64,000 nucleotides of DNA from contig NZ_CP147519.1 of assembly GCF_037201965.1 (NCBI RefSeq), positions 1 through 64,000 of the forward strand. The letters are read 5' to 3'. Each line of letters begins with the position of its first letter. Within the stretch, counting starts at the first letter, position 1. The position numbers and the translations under genes were made by a program. This document shows, piece after piece, positions 26,958-35,650 of the stretch. This DNA comes from Spirosoma sp. SC4-14. Lineage in GTDB: Bacteria; Bacteroidota; Bacteroidia; Cytophagales; Spirosomataceae. The notes below the pieces were generated by a model. That model was not told the DNA's origin and searched no databases. It saw nothing but the letters and a program-made list of their open reading frames with translations.

Positions 26958-27207
26958 ATGAAGCTATTGATTCTGGTAGGCATAGAAATTCTTTTTAGTT
27001 TACCAGTTCTGTCTCAGTCATTTAGCACAATGCTTGACAGCCTACAAAAGGTGCGGAAAACTAGCCCGCGCGATACCAATCGAGTGAAAATACTGCTTGA
27101 CCTGGGTCAATTTCTGGTTTTTTAGGCCAGATAAAGCGACTACTGATTCGGCTGTGTTGCTCAGTCAGCAGGCTTACGGGCTTAGTTGCTCACTTGGTTA
27201 CTTATGA
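26958..27207 (+). pseudogene. Remnant of a fourth TPR sensor kinase
   Basis: An ATG at 26958 starts MKLLILVGIEILFSLPVLSQ, a signal peptide, followed by SPRDTNRVKILLDLGQFLVF and a stop. This matches the first TPR of the three kinases, which read NDTNRINALIALGKFHVL and similar. Removing one T from the six-T run at 27118-27123 restores RPDKATTDSAVLLSQQAYGL before another stop. Only about 80 of roughly 790 residues remain, on the opposite strand from the intact kinases, so this is a truncated gene. Confidence 0.7.
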
Positions 27208-27440
27208 GGAAAGGGATTAAGCTTGCCCCGCGAAAATTCAAACCGCACTAACAGGGTTTTGAATCTATCCAGCCAAGCATTAGCAGGCTCAATAACCGAA
27301 CGATCAGCATAAAGTTGATCATCGAAGACATGCCTACCGCCTTCATAAATGGGAAGCCATGAGTTAGCTGAGTTCTGGGATTTTCTTTCAGGTTAGCAAT
27401 GATTTCTTCCTGCTTACAAGCGGCTATAAAATCAATAGAG
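27198..27440 (-). pseudogene. 3' fragment of an IS5-type transposase
   Basis: The minus strand encodes, in two frames, ACKQEEIIANLKENPR then YEGGRHVFDDQLYADRSVIEPANAWLDRFK with a following LLVRFEFSRGKLNP and a stop at 27198. The block VIEPANAWLDRFKTLLVRFE is the C-terminal DDE-domain Glu region of IS5-family (IS427-like) transposases. The frame break near 27360 and the missing N-terminus show it is dead. It abuts the kinase remnant, so insertion of this element may have destroyed that gene. Confidence 0.65.
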
Positions 27441-27555
27441 TAAATTACAAAGCAACATTTACATGTAAATCAGTTTGTCCTTAGGGTTCAAACCGCTTTT
27501 TTAATTTTGGCAATCCAATCTGAAAAACGGGTTAGTTTGTAATCTATTCAACTTT
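27441..27555. other. Short spacer in the decayed region
   Basis: AT-rich spacer between the transposase fragment and the damaged response regulator. No feature seen. Confidence 0.3.
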
Positions 27556-27953
27556 TTATATCCAGACAGTTAGTAAACACCTGACTAGTTCGATCAAATC
27601 GGCAAACTGATGAGGCTTAGTTACGAAAGCATTAGCACCTGCTAAGTAGCACTTCTGTCGATCATCGTCAGAAACAGAGGTAGAGCAAATGATGACGGGG
27701 ATAGTTCGGTAAAAGGGATGAATCCGTAACTGTTCCACCAGCTCTGCCCCATTCAGTCTAGGTATATTCAAATCAGTTAGAATAAATACCGGAAGGGCAA
27801 TACCTGCAAACTGTCCACAGCCTCTTCACCATCTTTGGCAAACATGGGCGTGAGTTGAGGACAGGCTACCTTAAACGCCTGTCCCATTAACCAGCGATCA
27901 TCTTCATCGTCATCAACAATTAATACGGGGGTAGTAGTCGACAGGGTTTTCAT
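27556..27953 (-). pseudogene. Single-domain response regulator, frameshifted
   Basis: A CheY-like receiver broken in the middle. The first frame starts MKTLSTTTPVLIVDDDEDDRW with the acidic pocket and runs to DGEEAVDSLQ, then stops at 27777. The second frame supplies ALPVFILTDLN (with the phosphorylatable Asp), IPRLNGAELVEQLR, VIICSTS and the Lys in FVTKPHQ, ending at 27556. The join lies near 27795-27800 and needs at least a one-base correction; a few residues may also be lost. It lies next to the kinase remnant, so a dead two-component pair is plausible. Confidence 0.75.
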
Positions 27954-27981
27954 AAAGCAAGTTGAGAGATCGTGCAAAAAG

Positions 27982-28581
27982 CTATTCTTCCTTTAATAGC
28001 GCATCCTTTCTGGCCAGATCTGCCTCTTCATCCACTTGCAACCGGAGCGTCAGAAATAATAAAGCAATACTTAAGGTAATAAAAAACCAGCCTGCGAATT
28101 GCATGGAATCCTCACCTAGGGGCTGAAGCAAGAGAATAAAGGCGATACCCCCATAAATGAGTACGTTAAGTAAGTGAATAAGCGTACTTGAATTATCCCT
28201 GTTTTTCCCAGATGTCTGGAGACCAATAAATACGTAGATGGCTTCTACAGATTGGATAAGTCCTACCAAAATACCCCAGGCACTCAACGTTAACTCAATG
28301 CCTTGATTCGGTTGGTATAGAAAAAACAGTAAGGTAAGACCAGCCAGAATGTCCAGCAGACCTGCGGTCAAAAACCAGTTTGTGGCCCTTTTTTGATTAA
28401 TCTGCCGATAACGAATTGCCAGCCACCCGGCTACTATCATCTGCGCACTTAATGAAATCAGCACGAAGGGGTGTTGATTCCCGGAAAAAAAAAGTTGTAC
28501 GCCAATCCCTGCGAAAAGAGCTGAGCGTAGGTAAAGCAGCCACCAGGATTGATGAGCCGAGCGAAGTGTTGAAAAGGCCAT
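27982..28581 (-). CDS. HdeD/DUF308-like membrane protein
   Basis: A 199-residue integral membrane protein with about six transmembrane helices arranged in pairs (for example LLYLRSALFAGIGVQLFF, GLLDILAGLTLLFFLY, VLIYGGIAFILLLQPL, FAGWFFITLSIALLFLTLRL) and a short charged C-terminus. The pattern of a W near the start, paired helices and G-rich turns fits the HdeD/DUF308 family, linked to acid or general stress in enterobacteria. It ends 28 bases upstream of the response-regulator remnant. The family assignment is by pattern only. Confidence 0.6.
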   Translation of the reverse strand: MAFSTLRSAHQSWWLLYLRSALFAGIGVQLFFSGNQHPFVLISLSAQMIVAGWLAIRYRQINQKRATNWFLTAGLLDILAGLTLLFFLYQPNQGIELTLSAWGILVGLIQSVEAIYVFIGLQTSGKNRDNSSTLIHLLNVLIYGGIAFILLLQPLGEDSMQFAGWFFITLSIALLFLTLRLQVDEEADLARKDALLKEE

Positions 28582-28776
28582 ATAGAGTCAGTTTTTGTAT
28601 AGGTATACACTGTCGCAAATTGTTACGCCATAGCAGCTTTGTAGAGTTTTTGTTTCAAACTGCTCGGGTAATTTTGACAGTGTCTATAGATAACCTACAG
28701 GCGATATGCATGCCAGTCAACCAATCCGGGAACCATTTCAATAAAAAGCCTTAAACGTGGCTTACAAGGCTTTTCT

Positions 28777-28953
28777 CTAATTCATACCTATCGGCAAGCG
28801 AATGAGAAAGTCTCCAGTCAATTTGGATTTCTGCAGGTAAACTCCAAAAATTTTCGGCGGATCGGCCCGTATATAGCCGCTATTTATCGTGATGATCCGC
28901 TCATTATTTTGTAGATAAGTATTGTACACAGATGGATTTGTCTTGTCCTGATT
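28777..28953 (-). pseudogene. Possible C-terminal fragment of a decayed gene
   Basis: A 58-codon minus-strand frame without a start codon reads NQDKTNPSVYNTYLQNNERI, then a GYIRADPPKIFGVYLQKSK block and FLIRLPIGMN before a stop at 28777. The composition is protein-like, and the LIRLPIG ending resembles effector-binding (GyrI-like) domains, but that is a weak impression. The rest of the 28582-29132 gap shows nothing. Confidence 0.3.
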
Positions 28954-29132
28954 TTATTCGGAGGTTTTTCTGAACGGTTTTGTCCACTGTTTACAGAAAG
29001 TTCAATTAACGTTGATAGTCGACCTTTATTTGGACGATAATCGATGAACTGATTTGTACAAATGGCCTACCATACGTTACATGGTAAAATTCGCTCCTGG
29101 CTGAGAATGTACAGGGTTGCTTACTGATTGAA

Positions 29133-29612
29133 TTAGGACTCTTCCTGCTGCCAGAGTCGACGTTCGATGGGAAAAGGTTCCTGATGAAGAACCCGAATTT
29201 GGCCAAATGCTGCATGAGATGGATGAAGCAAATAGTTGTAGGACATCGGTACCACTACCGAGGGTACAGCCGCCACTAGCGTGGTGGGCTCGTTTAGCCA
29301 ATCCCCTAAAATCCATTGGGTACGTTCATAACTCTCTTCATTCCAGTAAGCGGGCAAGTCCTCCAGCGACCAAGTGGTTAACGAGTCATCAGGCACCTGT
29401 AGGGTAAACAAAACTAGCTTGGGCAACTTGTCGTACTTGACCCGAGGTTGGTGTACTAACGATTCGACCAAGGCCAGCGCGGGTGAGGAGGTAGTATACA
29501 GTAAAGGATAGCCCTTTGGATTCCACCGGCCCCCAAACAGCCGGGCTCCTTCAGTGGCCAAAGGTTCATGGACGTATTTTGCTTTAACGGTTCGGTAAAC
29601 GGTTAACATCAA
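29133..29612 (-). CDS. RES-domain toxin
   Basis: A 159-residue RES protein. Family members are toxins that degrade NAD+ and stop growth, held in check by an Xre/MbcA-type antitoxin. Visible hallmarks are VYRTVKAKYVHEPLATEGAR (with the R of the RES core), the GGRWNPKGYPLLYTTSSPALALVE block with conserved R, W, Y and S/E residues, and a terminal segment near PSHAAFGQIRV. Start is the ATG at 29612 or at 29609. It lies 14 bases downstream of the antitoxin gene in the standard antitoxin-first order. Confidence 0.88.
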   Translation of the reverse strand: MMLTVYRTVKAKYVHEPLATEGARLFGGRWNPKGYPLLYTTSSPALALVESLVHQPRVKYDKLPKLVLFTLQVPDDSLTTWSLEDLPAYWNEESYERTQWILGDWLNEPTTLVAAVPSVVVPMSYNYLLHPSHAAFGQIRVLHQEPFPIERRLWQQEES

Positions 29613-29626
29613 CAGAGCAGCGATAA

Positions 29627-30037
29627 CTAGCCAACAATACCGTGTTCGATACGTCCCAGCACATCATCCACCAGGCCAAACCCGGTCGTTGTGTCGAGCA
29701 GCGACAAGGGAGATTGAGTATTGAGTTCACGAATGGGGGAGCGAAGCCATTCGGCCAGCGTCTGGGCATCCTCATCGAAGACATCCAGCCCATGTTTTAA
29801 CAGATTGGTTAGTAACAGCAACCGCTCGGACGCATCCCGGGCCAGTTTATCGTCAGCTTTGAGCCGATGGAGGTTGCGAACCGACATGTTTAGAATGCGG
29901 GCTAGTTCCACATCGGTCAACCCGGTTAACTGGGCTACCTGATCGGCTTCTGAACGAAGCATGCCCTGGCGGGATTTATCTATGACTGTGTAAGGAGTGT
30001 AGACCGCCGTTTGTGGAGGAAGTGTTGCGAACGCCAT
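29627..30037 (-). CDS. Xre/MbcA/ParS-type antitoxin (DUF2384)
   Basis: A 136-residue antitoxin partner of the RES toxin. The N-terminal half has a helix-turn-helix-like segment (LTDVELARILNMSVRNLHRLK), and the C-terminal half carries the MbcA/ParS toxin-binding domain with DAQTLAEWLRSPIRELNTQSPLSLLDT and a GFGLVDDVLGRIEHGI end. Together they would neutralise the toxin and repress the operon. The C-terminal residues are the ones that block the active site in known complexes. Confidence 0.88.
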   Translation of the reverse strand: MAFATLPPQTAVYTPYTVIDKSRQGMLRSEADQVAQLTGLTDVELARILNMSVRNLHRLKADDKLARDASERLLLLTNLLKHGLDVFDEDAQTLAEWLRSPIRELNTQSPLSLLDTTTGFGLVDDVLGRIEHGIVG

Positions 30038-30824
30038 AGGAAGCAGTGCCTTTTTTCATTACTACAACTGCAATATGCCAAGAGTCGTTCAATTTTACAA
30101 CTTATAGGTACTGGCGTAATGGGCAAAAGATTTTACTTCAGTCATAATCTGAGGTATTCATGGACGATCTCAAAAGATATTATATTTTGATGTAATCCAT
30201 TGATTTACAATAATTTATATCATTCACTCAATAGTAGCGAATTACCTTTTATTGAACGATTGCGATCCTGACCCGTCCGCAAATCATCCGATTGTGCAGT
30301 TGAAAAAGGAGTGAGCTCATTAAACAGTAACAACTTTCTCGCTACTAGTGAGTAGGGTAGTTGTCAACATTCCAGTAACCTGAAACATTTTCCCGGAATA
30401 TTAACAACCACCCGGCTTCGCGTATTGGCGCGCTGAAGTGAACATACGATTATAACAGTTCACCCCACTATAACCAGGTGAATAAGCGGTTCATCAAATA
30501 ACAGCTTCTTACCGGGTAATGTGTACATGGATAAATGGCACTATCCGTTGGCCTCCATTGATTTGGTAGGTGGAGAGTACTCCTTATTATAAATGAAGAC
30601 AAGTTGGAAATTCTATTGGTTCTGTCGCACTATTGTCGAGGTTTATAATTCTGCGAATTGTTGGGATTCGAGAAATGGTCGACGTTGACTCTACACGGTA
30701 TTCTTTTCGTGCTTTATACGTTCATACGGGAGAAAAGTGATTAAGTATTGGTGCATGGCACGTTGGTCGGTATGTTTCAGATAAAGACTGCATTCTCTAT
30801 AGGTTGCTAATCGAGAAAGCAGTG
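30038..30824. other. Long intergenic region between the toxin-antitoxin pair and the IS3 element
   Basis: 787 bases without a supportable gene. It contains an imperfect 19-base inverted repeat (30355-30373 with 30395-30413, 16 of 19 paired) around a 21-base loop, which could form a hairpin transcript or mark an old mobile-element end. The remainder is AT-rich. Confidence 0.4.
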
Positions 30825-32095
30825 TGAGGTGGTCCGGTTTAGCGGCACACTGAATTTGTCAGATTTGTATAATATTCCTGTTCAAATTGTTCAGGGCTTC
30901 GGTAACCCAGCGACGAATGCTTTCTCACCCTATTATAATAGGCTTCAATGTAGTCGAAGATCTCTGTATGTGCATCCTCAATGCTAAGAAATGCTCCGCC
31001 TTCCAGTAATTCCGCCTTCAGGCGGCTCCACAGCGACTCCGCAAAGGCATTGTCGTAGGGATCGTCGGCCCGGCTCATGCTAGGCCTAATATGCCACAAT
31101 CGAATTAACTCTTTTAGCTCCGTTGATACATATTGACCACCTCGATCCGAATGGATAATCAGCCCCACAGCAGGTTGACGCAATTAAGGCACGACGTAGC
31201 GGCAATATAACCAGTTCATCTTCCATCGTTTCCCCCATTTGCCAACCTACTATTCTACACGAAAAAAGGTCCATCCAAGTTGCTAAGTAGGCCCAATCAC
31301 CATTGATTAAAGGCAGATAGGTAATGTCGCTGACCCAAACCAAATTGGGAGCCTTGGGCAATGGCTGACCTAGTAATAAGTTCGGCCAATAACCTCTACC
31401 ATGGGTGCTATCCGTCGTTCGGGGTATAAATGACTTAGGCTGAATAGCCTGTAAACCAGCATCTTTCATCAGCGTTCTTACTTGATGACGGCCCAGTATA
31501 TGCCCCTTTTCTTGTAACTCTGCTGTAATGCGTCGACTGCCATAGCGTCGTTTGTGCTTACCAAAGACCTGCTCGACTAAGTTTTGATGCTCAGCTTGTT
31601 GGGGTGTTCGTTGGTAGCTATCGCCCCGCACGTACCGATAATAAGCCGTACGACTAATTTCCAACACCAAGCACAGAGTCTCTACTTTAAATTGCTCAGC
31701 TAGGCTTTTAACCAATTCATAGCGTTGCTTTAAGTCTGTTGGCTGACAATGCTTAAAGCTTTTTTTAGGATCTCGCGCGGCTTCGGCCGTCCGATCCACT
31801 TCTAGTTGACTGACCCGTTGTAGCAAGCGCTGATTCTCAATCAGCACATCCGAAGTTTGGCTCGAAAAGTGGTGTTTTTCTTCCCCTTTGTTTCGCTGTT
31901 TCCATTTGTAGATGAGCACTTCACTGATGCCTAGTGCCTGTCCCACATAGGCCACGCTCTGGCCATGAGCAATCATTTTCATCACGTCGGCTTTAAAAGT
32001 TGCGTCGTATTTACGGCGTTTTAGAGGTTTGTTTTTAGGCTGCATGTTCTCGCAAGTTAAGCAAGTTCACTGTGCCGATTTATTGGACCATCTCA
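30825..32095 (-). mobile_element. IS3-family insertion sequence, 1271 bp, complete ends
   Basis: Both ends are visible. The left end begins TGAGGTGGTCC and the right end, read inward, begins TGAGATGGTCC; the imperfect terminal repeats continue for about 34 bases. The flanks carry a 3-base target duplication GTG at 30822-30824 and 32096-32098. TGA ends and a 3-bp duplication are typical of the IS3 family. The single transposase gene is on the minus strand and is frameshifted. It inserted 31 bases after the stop codon of the MFS transporter gene and may have cut off that operon's terminator. Confidence 0.9.
30839..32045 (-). pseudogene. IS3-family transposase (OrfA-OrfB), frameshifted
   Basis: The first frame (32045-31086) holds the OrfA helix-turn-helix (KADVMKMIAHGQSVAYVGQA) and continues into OrfB with YGSRRITAELQ and the first catalytic Asp in WVSDITYLPL. 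It leaves the family sequence near 31186, where a second frame (ending at 30839) supplies IIHSDRGGQY and the DNAFAESLWSRLKAELL Glu region. A one-base change near 31181-31187 joins them. OrfA and OrfB normally meet by -1 slippage; here a seven-A run (31760-31766) and the sequence ILKKALSIVSQQT, the usual OrfA end, are seen in the alternate frame, so the continuous frame is itself unusual. Confidence 0.85.
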
Positions 32096-32126
32096 GTGCT
32101 CGTTTTTAGTGTCAGGAATAGGAACT

Positions 32127-33401
32127 TTAAATTGTCGTTTGTTTAAGGGACGGAGCTAGTAGGTGAATACTCGCCAGAGCAATTAGATAGGCAATGCCAC
32201 AAACTACAAATAGTAAATTATAACCTGTGCTAATACTACCCAATGTCTTGTACATATCCAGCAGGTAACCAACAAGTATGGGAAATAATAAGCCACCTAT
32301 CGAGCCCGCCATACCGCCAATACCTACTACTGAACTCACTGCTTTCTTGGGAAATAGATCCGATACCAGGGTAAACAGATTGGCACTCCAGGCCTGGTGA
32401 GCTGCCACGGCCAGACTTAGCAAACCAATTACGACCCAAAGGGAAGTAGCAAATTGAATGGCCATGATGGGGAAAACGCATATTGCAAAAATTAACATGG
32501 TTGTTTTCCTTGATGCGTTTACCGACCATCCTTTTTGCAAAAAAAAACCCGAGATATAGCCACCTCCTACACTGCCAATGGTAGCCGATGAATAGATGAC
32601 AATTAATGGCACACTGGGCCTGGTGAGGTTTATCTGAAAAGTGGATGCTAGAAATGAAGGCAGCCAGAACAGGAAAAACCACCATACCGGATCGGTGAAG
32701 AGCTTTCCCAGAATAAATGCCCAGGTCTGACGGTGTTTCAATAAATCAGTCCAATTAACCGTTTCGTCAGGTTCAGATAAAGATTGTTCGCTCACATAAG
32801 CTAATTCCTGAGCGGATATTTTCTTGTCACGTTTGGGACTTTCGTAATAGATCCACCAGAAAATAAGCCAGATAAAGCCAATGACACCCGTGAGAAGAAA
32901 CGCAGCCTGCCAGCCAAATACGTCCAAAATCCAGGGCACCAGTATGGGAGCAACAACGGCTCCGATGTTGGTGCCTGAATTAAAAATACCCGTTGCAAGC
33001 GCCCGCTCTTTTTGGGGGAACCACTCGGTAACCGTTTTTATAGAGGCTGGGAAATTTCCCCCTTCGCCCAAGCCTAATAACGCCCGGATAATACCGAAAC
33101 TAAATGTACTGCTTGCAACAGCATGAAGCATAGCCGCAATACTCCAAATGGTGACCGACAGCGAATAGCCAATTTTTGACCCAATTCGGTCGATTCCCCA
33201 TCCAAAAGCAACGAAACTGAGGGCGTAAGCACCCTGAAAGGCCATAACAATGTGGCTATAATCGGTTTCTGTCCAAGCAAAAACTCGCTCCAGCGTAGGC
33301 TTAAGCAGGCTGATAACTTGTCGATCCAGGTAATTAATGGTTGTTGCGACAAAGAGTAAAGCGATAACCTGCCACCGGTAATTCGTTGGGAGTCTAGGCA
33401 T
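32127..33401 (-). CDS. MFS transporter, ACS (hexuronate/sugar-acid) family
   Basis: A 424-residue inner-membrane transporter with about 12 transmembrane helices. The start MPRLPTNYRWQVIALLFVATTINYLDRQVIS and the GLGEGGNFPASIKTVTEWFPQKERALATG motif are characteristic of the anion:cation symporter family, which includes ExuT, glucarate and galactonate transporters. It is the last gene of the minus-strand sugar locus, 52 bases after the oxidoreductase gene. A sugar acid is the likely substrate, by family. Confidence 0.87.
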   Translation of the reverse strand: MPRLPTNYRWQVIALLFVATTINYLDRQVISLLKPTLERVFAWTETDYSHIVMAFQGAYALSFVAFGWGIDRIGSKIGYSLSVTIWSIAAMLHAVASSTFSFGIIRALLGLGEGGNFPASIKTVTEWFPQKERALATGIFNSGTNIGAVVAPILVPWILDVFGWQAAFLLTGVIGFIWLIFWWIYYESPKRDKKISAQELAYVSEQSLSEPDETVNWTDLLKHRQTWAFILGKLFTDPVWWFFLFWLPSFLASTFQINLTRPSVPLIVIYSSATIGSVGGGYISGFFLQKGWSVNASRKTTMLIFAICVFPIMAIQFATSLWVVIGLLSLAVAAHQAWSANLFTLVSDLFPKKAVSSVVGIGGMAGSIGGLLFPILVGYLLDMYKTLGSISTGYNLLFVVCGIAYLIALASIHLLAPSLKQTTI

Positions 33402-33453
33402 TGTAAAGGAAATTCATTAGGGTTGAACAGCTATTGGCAGAGCAATTGGTCAA

Positions 33454-34494
33454 TCAGTAGGTTAGGCTTCGGCCTTCGCTGGCGCTTTGGTTGACTAGGG
33501 AAATAATATGGGCTATTTGCTGGATTTCGTGAGGTTTCACGATGGGGTCGGCTCCGTTGACAATAGCCTCATAAAGTCCTGAATAGAAGGGTGAGTAATT
33601 ACCGGGCTCACTTTCAATCAATTCCGATTGACTTTCGCGAGTAAGCAAGCCCCAGTTCGCTGCTGGTTCATAGCCCCAGTGAGGGGTGTTAGGTAATTGG
33701 CTCTGTCGAAGCTGTTCTTCTTGAACGTCCAGTCCGCTTTTAGTAAAAGACCCCTTTGTTCCATGAAGGATAAAGCGAAGATGGTTGTGGCGCGCCATCA
33801 AACTGGATTTTAACGTGATCTGCTTACTGGTATACCCTAAAAGGATCGTAAACCAGTCTACAACCCGACTATGGGGCCGCATGATTCGAGTATCAGCAAA
33901 AACGGTTTGTGGCTGACCAAAAAGCTGTAAAGCCTGGTCGATCAAATGTGGTCCCAGATTATACAGACTACCATGTCCTTCATTCGGGGACTCTTTCCAC
34001 GATAGACTATGGTTAATAACCGGGCTAAAGCGATCATACCTGGCCTCGTACTCAAGAATTTCCCCTAGTTTATTCGTCGCTATAAGTTGTTTGATCGTTA
34101 GAAAGTCGGCATCCCAGCGCCGATTCTGAAAAGCCGTGGCTACCAGACCCATTTTTTTCGCAAGCGATAAAAGTAAATCAGTTTCCTGCTCATTGAGGGC
34201 AAATGGCTTTTCGACAACAACATGTTTGTTGCTTTCCAATGCAGCCCGCGCATATTGAAAATGGGTTTCATTGGGGGAACAGATGAAAACAAGATCTATT
34301 GAATCGTCAACCAGCAGTTCCTCGACAGTGAAAACCGTTTCAATTGAGGGGTTGAAGGCCACCACATCATCTGAACGGCTTGTGACCACTTTTTTTAGTA
34401 AAAAACCAGGGTGAGCCAATAAAAAAGGGGTATGGAAATAACGGCCAGACAACCCAAAACCCACCAGCCCGACGCCAATTTTTTTATAAAACAT
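33454..34494 (-). CDS. Gfo/Idh/MocA family oxidoreductase
   Basis: A 346-residue NAD(P)-dependent dehydrogenase of sugars, inositols or related compounds. The N-terminal Rossmann motif is GVGLVGFGLSGRYFHTPFL, followed by VFICSPNETHFQYARAAL and VVVEKPFALNEQE with the catalytic-region EKP motif. The NLGPHLIDQALQLFG block forms part of the substrate domain. It lies between the isomerase and the transporter genes and probably catalyses an early oxidation of the imported sugar. The exact substrate is not clear. Confidence 0.9.
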   Translation of the reverse strand: MFYKKIGVGLVGFGLSGRYFHTPFLLAHPGFLLKKVVTSRSDDVVAFNPSIETVFTVEELLVDDSIDLVFICSPNETHFQYARAALESNKHVVVEKPFALNEQETDLLLSLAKKMGLVATAFQNRRWDADFLTIKQLIATNKLGEILEYEARYDRFSPVINHSLSWKESPNEGHGSLYNLGPHLIDQALQLFGQPQTVFADTRIMRPHSRVVDWFTILLGYTSKQITLKSSLMARHNHLRFILHGTKGSFTKSGLDVQEEQLRQSQLPNTPHWGYEPAANWGLLTRESQSELIESEPGNYSPFYSGLYEAIVNGADPIVKPHEIQQIAHIISLVNQSASEGRSLTY

Positions 34495-34590
34495 GCTAAA
34501 TACACCTTAATTGGCTAATAATACCAGATTATACATACCGCAACTGTTGGGTGGTGAGCTGCGGTATGTATAGTGGTGGTTTAAGTGAGG

Positions 34591-35559
34591 TTATTTAAAT
34601 TCAGAATCCTGGGCCACTTTCAATTCGTGCAATAAGGCTGGCACTAACCCATAAGGATCGTAGGGCTTATTCTTTACGTAAAGTGTTTCGATGGGGATAT
34701 AGCCCCGATAGCCACTTTTCTTCAGGATCTTCATCAGTCGGGGCACGTCGGTCGCCACGTCGCTGCCAATACCAAATACACTTTCTTTCACCTGCCAGTT
34801 TACCGTGTAAGGGATCACCGCTTCAATATCAACATACGGATCTTTAACCTTGAAATTGCCCGTATCGAGAATGAGGCCAGCCCATTTGGAATTAACCGCC
34901 TTGACTACTTTTATGCACTGATCCGCAGTTTGAAGCATGTCTCCATGATTCTGAATGCCAATGATTACGCCATGTTGGGCGCCAAAAGCCGCACACTCTT
35001 TGTAACAGTCGATCATCCAACCGGCCACTTCATCCCATTTATTTTCGTACCCTTTTGGGATTTCACCCGCAAATAGCCGCAGAACGGGTGCGCCTAATTT
35101 AGATGCTACAATGATCCATTCTTTTGCCCGTTTCACATCGGCTGCCCGGACTGCCGGATCGGGGGAGGCAAAATTATTTTTGATTCCTGTACCGCTGATA
35201 TCAATACCCAGTTTAAAGGCTTTGCGTTTGAGTTCATAGATGTACTCATCGGTGGGTACGCCCGGATAACCGGGAAAATAATAGCCCGTAAGGTCAACGG
35301 CCTCAATATTTTGGGTGGCACACCAGTCAAGAAGCTCTGGTAAGGTCAAGGTGGGTTTGTTGTCTTTCTGGCGGTTGCCCGTTAACATGTCGTTGAACGA
35401 ATAGGCATTCAGGGCTAGTTTGATGTGCGCCGGATAGTTTTCCTTCTCAGACCCTTGTGCCAAGGCAATTGTGAACGTAGTACTCATCAGCAGCAGAATG
35501 CTCAATGTCGTGAGCCAAAGCGTATTCGTTTTATGGTTATTGAAAATCTGAATCGTCAT
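34591..35559 (-). CDS. Secreted sugar phosphate isomerase/epimerase-like TIM-barrel protein
   Basis: A 322-residue xylose-isomerase-like TIM-barrel protein with an N-terminal signal sequence (TNTLWLTTLSILLLMSTTFTIALAQ), so it should act in the periplasm. Family landmarks are LPELLDWCATQNIEAVDLTGY, GVIIGIQNHGDMLQT and GYIPIETLYVK, the metal-binding Glu and His being in these strands. Such exported members are common in Bacteroidota sugar loci, where they act on sugars or glycosides after outer-membrane uptake. It is third from the end of the locus. Confidence 0.88.
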   Translation of the reverse strand: MTIQIFNNHKTNTLWLTTLSILLLMSTTFTIALAQGSEKENYPAHIKLALNAYSFNDMLTGNRQKDNKPTLTLPELLDWCATQNIEAVDLTGYYFPGYPGVPTDEYIYELKRKAFKLGIDISGTGIKNNFASPDPAVRAADVKRAKEWIIVASKLGAPVLRLFAGEIPKGYENKWDEVAGWMIDCYKECAAFGAQHGVIIGIQNHGDMLQTADQCIKVVKAVNSKWAGLILDTGNFKVKDPYVDIEAVIPYTVNWQVKESVFGIGSDVATDVPRLMKILKKSGYRGYIPIETLYVKNKPYDPYGLVPALLHELKVAQDSEFK

Positions 35560-35650
35560 GATTGATCTGGTTAAAAATTGGTTATACTAAGTTAATTGAG
35601 TGATTATGCCAAGGATAGTTAAAGATGGATTGGGTAGTTGGCGTGTGCAT

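Noticed and set aside
30038..30120. TTGGCAT-like box upstream of the toxin-antitoxin genes
   Set aside because: The second box is not in GG-N10-GC register, so it is not called a sigma-54 promoter.
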